A stretch of 64,000 bases of DNA. Origin: Burkholderia paludis (GTDB taxonomy: Bacteria; Pseudomonadota; Gammaproteobacteria; Burkholderiales; Burkholderiaceae). Below the pieces are notes generated by a model. The model worked only from the letters and a program-made list of their open reading frames with translations, was not told the DNA's origin and did not search any database. Shown here one piece after another: positions 61,640 to 64,000 of this stretch. The stretch is taken from positions 142,749-206,748 of the forward strand of contig NZ_JPGL01000012.1 in assembly GCF_000732615.1 (NCBI RefSeq), read 5' to 3'. Every line of letters begins with the position of its first letter. Positions within the stretch are counted from its first letter, which is position 1. The position numbers and the translations under genes are program-made.

Positions 61640-64000
61640 TCACCATTGATAACCCGCGCCAAGCACCGCGCCGGTGCCTCCGCGGCTACTCGTCGTCAGC
61701 GCACCCTTGTAGATCCACTTGCCGTTTTCCGACACGGTCGAGACGCCAAGCGCGAGCCCCTGCTGCCCCTGCCACGTCGAACCCGCGACCGCGACCATGC
61801 TCTTGCCCGGCCCGGTCGGCTGAGGCAGGCCCGCGACAGCCATCGCGGCCGCGACGCCGCTGTTCATGTCGTTCTTCAGCCCTTCGATCTGCTGGTTCGT
61901 GTACTGGTTCGCTTGCGCGACGGCATTCGAAACCCCGCTGTTCAACTGGTTCACGTTGACCGCATCGGTGCCGTTCACGCCCGGCGCAAGATTGCTGATC
62001 GTGCGCTCGTTGCCGACCGAGCCAACCGACACGGTGTTCGCCGCCGTCGCGACCGAATTCGCGCCAAGGGCGACCGAGTTCGCTCCGCTCGCGGTGGCAT
62101 GATCGCCCAGGGCGGTGCTGCCGCTGCCGGACGCGACCGAACCGCTACCGGCGGCAGTCGCGTTCTGGCCGCTTGCCGAAGGCGGCGTGAACGTCGTCGG
62201 GTTGCCGGTGATCCAGGTCTGATCGCCCCCCGTCGACGGTACGACCGTCTGGGCGGGCAGGCTGTTGATCGTCTGGTCCAGCGTGCTGATTGCACTCTCG
62301 AGCTGGCCCAGATTGACCGCATCGGTCAGTTGCGTGCCGGGCGCGACGTTCGTGATCTGTCGCAATGCGCCCGATGCCCCGACGGACACCGCACCCAGCG
62401 TCGTCGTGAAACTGCTTCCGCTGATCGGATCGACATAGGTACCGGCCGCACGGTCGGCTACCGACCCCGCGCCCAGTGCCACGCCGCCGAGCGTCGCGAC
62501 GCTGGCGCCGTTGCCCAGCGCGAGCGAGTTGCCGCCCGTCGCCTGTGCGCCGCTGCCGAGCGCGACGTCGCCCGACACCGCCTGATTGCCGCTGACGCCC
62601 GCCACGGCGCCCGAGCCTTCCGCGATGGACGAATCGCCGTTGGCGGTCGCGGTCGGGCCGACCGCGATGCTGTCGGTACCCACCGCGTTCGAATCGGCCG
62701 CGGTCGAATTCGCATGGAAGTATTTGATGCCGCCGCCGTTCACGGCCGTATCCACCTCGCTGGCAACGGCATAGAGCTGACTGCCGTTGACCGCATCGGT
62801 CGACGTCGCCGTGACGCGCCCCGCCGCCACGTTGGTGATCTGCCGCTCGGCACCCGGCGCGCCGACCGACACCACGCTGGTCGGATTCGCGCCGGCAAAA
62901 CCGGACAGCGTGAGTTGCCCGCCGGACGCGGTCGTGATGGTGGCGCCGCTGGTCGGATTGGCGGCGGCGGTCGTCGAGCCGGCGCCGAGCGCAACGTCGC
63001 CGTTGTTGTTCGCCATCGCGCCGTTGCCAAGCGCGACCGTGTTGCTCACGGCAAGGCCCGCCGTGCCCGTCGACGCGACCTGGCCGGTGGTCGCGTCCAC
63101 GCTGTAGGACGCCGCGTTCGCCCCCGCGCCGATCGACACGTTGCCGTTGCCGGTCACGCCCGCGCCCGCCGCCGCGCCGATCCCCACGTTGGTGTTGCCC
63201 GTCACCTGGACGCCCGCGTTGAGCCCGAAGTTCGCGTTCGCATTGCCGACCGTCAGCGCACCGGCCTGACTGCCGATGTTGCTGTTGTAATTGCCCTGCA
63301 CGCTTTCGCCGCTCAGGCTGCCGATGCTCGTGTTCAGCGTGCCGTTGACACCGTTCCCCGCGCCAGGGCCGATCGCCGTGTTCTGTCCGCCGGCCGCATT
63401 CGCGCCCGCGTCGTTGCCGATGTTCACGTCCGACACGCTGGTCGCGTTCGCGCCCGCGTTCTGGCCGATCGACACGGTACCGGTCGTCGACGCCGACGCA
63501 CCGCTGCCGATCGCCACGCCGGACGCACCCGCCGCCGACGCGCCGACGCCCGCCGCCAGCGCATCCGCGCCGGTCGCGCCGTCGTTCGCGTAGTTGCCTC
63601 CCTGCGCGCCACCGTCGTTCACGCTGTAGTAGTGCGTCTGGCCGGCCGCCACCGCACTCGCCAGCGATTGCAGCTGGCTCACGTTCACCGCGTCCGTCGC
63701 GTTGCTGCCCGGTGCCACGTTCGTGATCTCCCGTTCGGCGCCCGCCGCGCCTACGCTCACTACTCCGCTTGCCGTGCCCGACAGCGTGCCGCTGCCCGGG
63801 TTGTAGTAGTTGGTGTTCGCCGCCGCCACCGTCGAGTTGTTACCCAGCACCACCGAGTTGTCCACCGCATCCGTCACGTTGTTGCCCAGCACGAACGCGT
63901 TGTTCGCGGACACCGTGTTGTTGCTGCCGACCGCGCCTGATTGCGCGCCGCTCACGACATTGTTCAGACCGAGCGCGAGCGACTGGCTGCCGCTGGCCGT
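61640..64000 (-). CDS. trimeric autotransporter adhesin (YadA-like), 3' part; runs off window
   Basis: At least 785 residues are visible; the frame stays open to the window edge. Left-handed beta-roll head repeats ([12 protein letters not shown], e.g. [27 protein letters not shown]) alternate with neck motifs ([21 protein letters not shown]). They lead to a final stalk ([30 protein letters not shown]) and the four-strand YadA anchor ending [11 protein letters not shown]. It is a type Vc secreted surface adhesin. A GTG at 63955 is not the true start because head repeats continue upstream of it. The signal peptide and ESPR lie outside. Confidence 0.93.
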   Translation of the reverse strand, partial: TASGSQSLALGLNNVVSGAQSGAVGSNNTVSANNAFVLGNNVTDAVDNSVVLGNNSTVAAANTNYYNPGSGTLSGTASGVVSVGAAGAEREITNVAPGSNATDAVNVSQLQSLASAVAAGQTHYYSVNDGGAQGGNYANDGATGADALAAGVGASAAGASGVAIGSGASASTTGTVSIGQNAGANATSVSDVNIGNDAGANAAGGQNTAIGPGAGNGVNGTLNTSIGSLSGESVQGNYNSNIGSQAGALTVGNANANFGLNAGVQVTGNTNVGIGAAAGAGVTGNGNVSIGAGANAASYSVDATTGQVASTGTAGLAVSNTVALGNGAMANNNGDVALGAGSTTAAANPTSGATITTASGGQLTLSGFAGANPTSVVSVGAPGAERQITNVAAGRVTATSTDAVNGSQLYAVASEVDTAVNGGGIKYFHANSTAADSNAVGTDSIAVGPTATANGDSSIAEGSGAVAGVSGNQAVSGDVALGSGAQATGGNSLALGNGASVATLGGVALGAGSVADRAAGTYVDPISGSSFTTTLGAVSVGASGALRQITNVAPGTQLTDAVNLGQLESAISTLDQTINSLPAQTVVPSTGGDQTWITGNPTTFTPPSASGQNATAAGSGSVASGSGSTALGDHATASGANSVALGANSVATAANTVSVGSVGNERTISNLAPGVNGTDAVNVNQLNSGVSNAVAQANQYTNQQIEGLKNDMNSGVAAAMAVAGLPQPTGPGKSMVAVAGSTWQGQQGLALGVSTVSENGKWIYKGALTTSSRGGTGAVLGAGYQW

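Overview
The window is 64 kb of GC-rich DNA whose gene content points to a Burkholderia, most likely of the cepacia complex and probably not its largest chromosome. Pointers are the DUF4148 protein, the short H-NS-family protein with a TWTGRGR motif, autotransporters with an ESPR leader, several LysR regulators, a solitary vgrG cluster and many accessory enzymes. The genus is inferred from family content, not from a marker gene. No rRNA, tRNA, CRISPR array, phage or insertion sequence was recognised.

Layout. (1) 1-2.3 kb: two small unknown genes, a PtsN-like EIIA protein and a degenerate acetylglutamate-kinase paralogue. (2) 2.3-7.1 kb, minus strand: a family 2A encapsulin locus, in the order rhodanese, serine O-acetyltransferase, XRE regulator, encapsulin shell, and cysteine desulfurase with a ~265-residue disordered N-terminal extension. 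(3) 7.5-12.2 kb: exported alpha/beta hydrolases, a DUF4148 protein and a cytochrome P460-like c-type protein. (4) 12.5-23.1 kb: a 3069-residue repeat autotransporter with a divergent orphan response regulator, flanked by a 142-bp divergent direct repeat. (5) 23.3-27.2 kb: SDR/LysR pair, flavin oxidase-like protein, 63-residue protein and aminotransferase. (6) 27.5-36.1 kb: a predicted c-di-GMP-dependent exopolysaccharide locus. It has an NfrB-like glycosyltransferase with an MshEN domain, an NfrA-like TPR/beta-barrel exporter, two glycoside-hydrolase-like proteins, a deacetylase-like protein and a small secreted protein. A sigma-54 promoter and enhancer palindrome lie upstream of nfrB. (7) 36.5-52.9 kb: maeB with a divergent LysR regulator, then metabolic, regulatory and resistance-like genes. 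These include a MerR-TipAS-methyltransferase fusion with its own MerR-type promoter, an Ivy-like lysozyme inhibitor, GNAT acetyltransferases, hydrolases, an AraC regulator, a class V aminotransferase and a family VIII esterase-like protein. (8) 53.5-58.1 kb: a lower-GC type VI secretion island (vgrG, transglycosylase-like effector, exported immunity candidate) preceded by ten GTCTCC repeats. (9) 58.4-64 kb: FAD oxidoreductase and a Liv-type binding protein, an H-NS-family protein, and the 3' part of a trimeric autotransporter that runs off the window.

The systems most worth attention are the encapsulin sulfur locus with a shared 13-bp promoter element, the NfrAB-type glycan locus with its sigma-54/c-di-GMP signature, the MerR-TipAS-methyltransferase fusion, and the vgrG-effector-immunity module.
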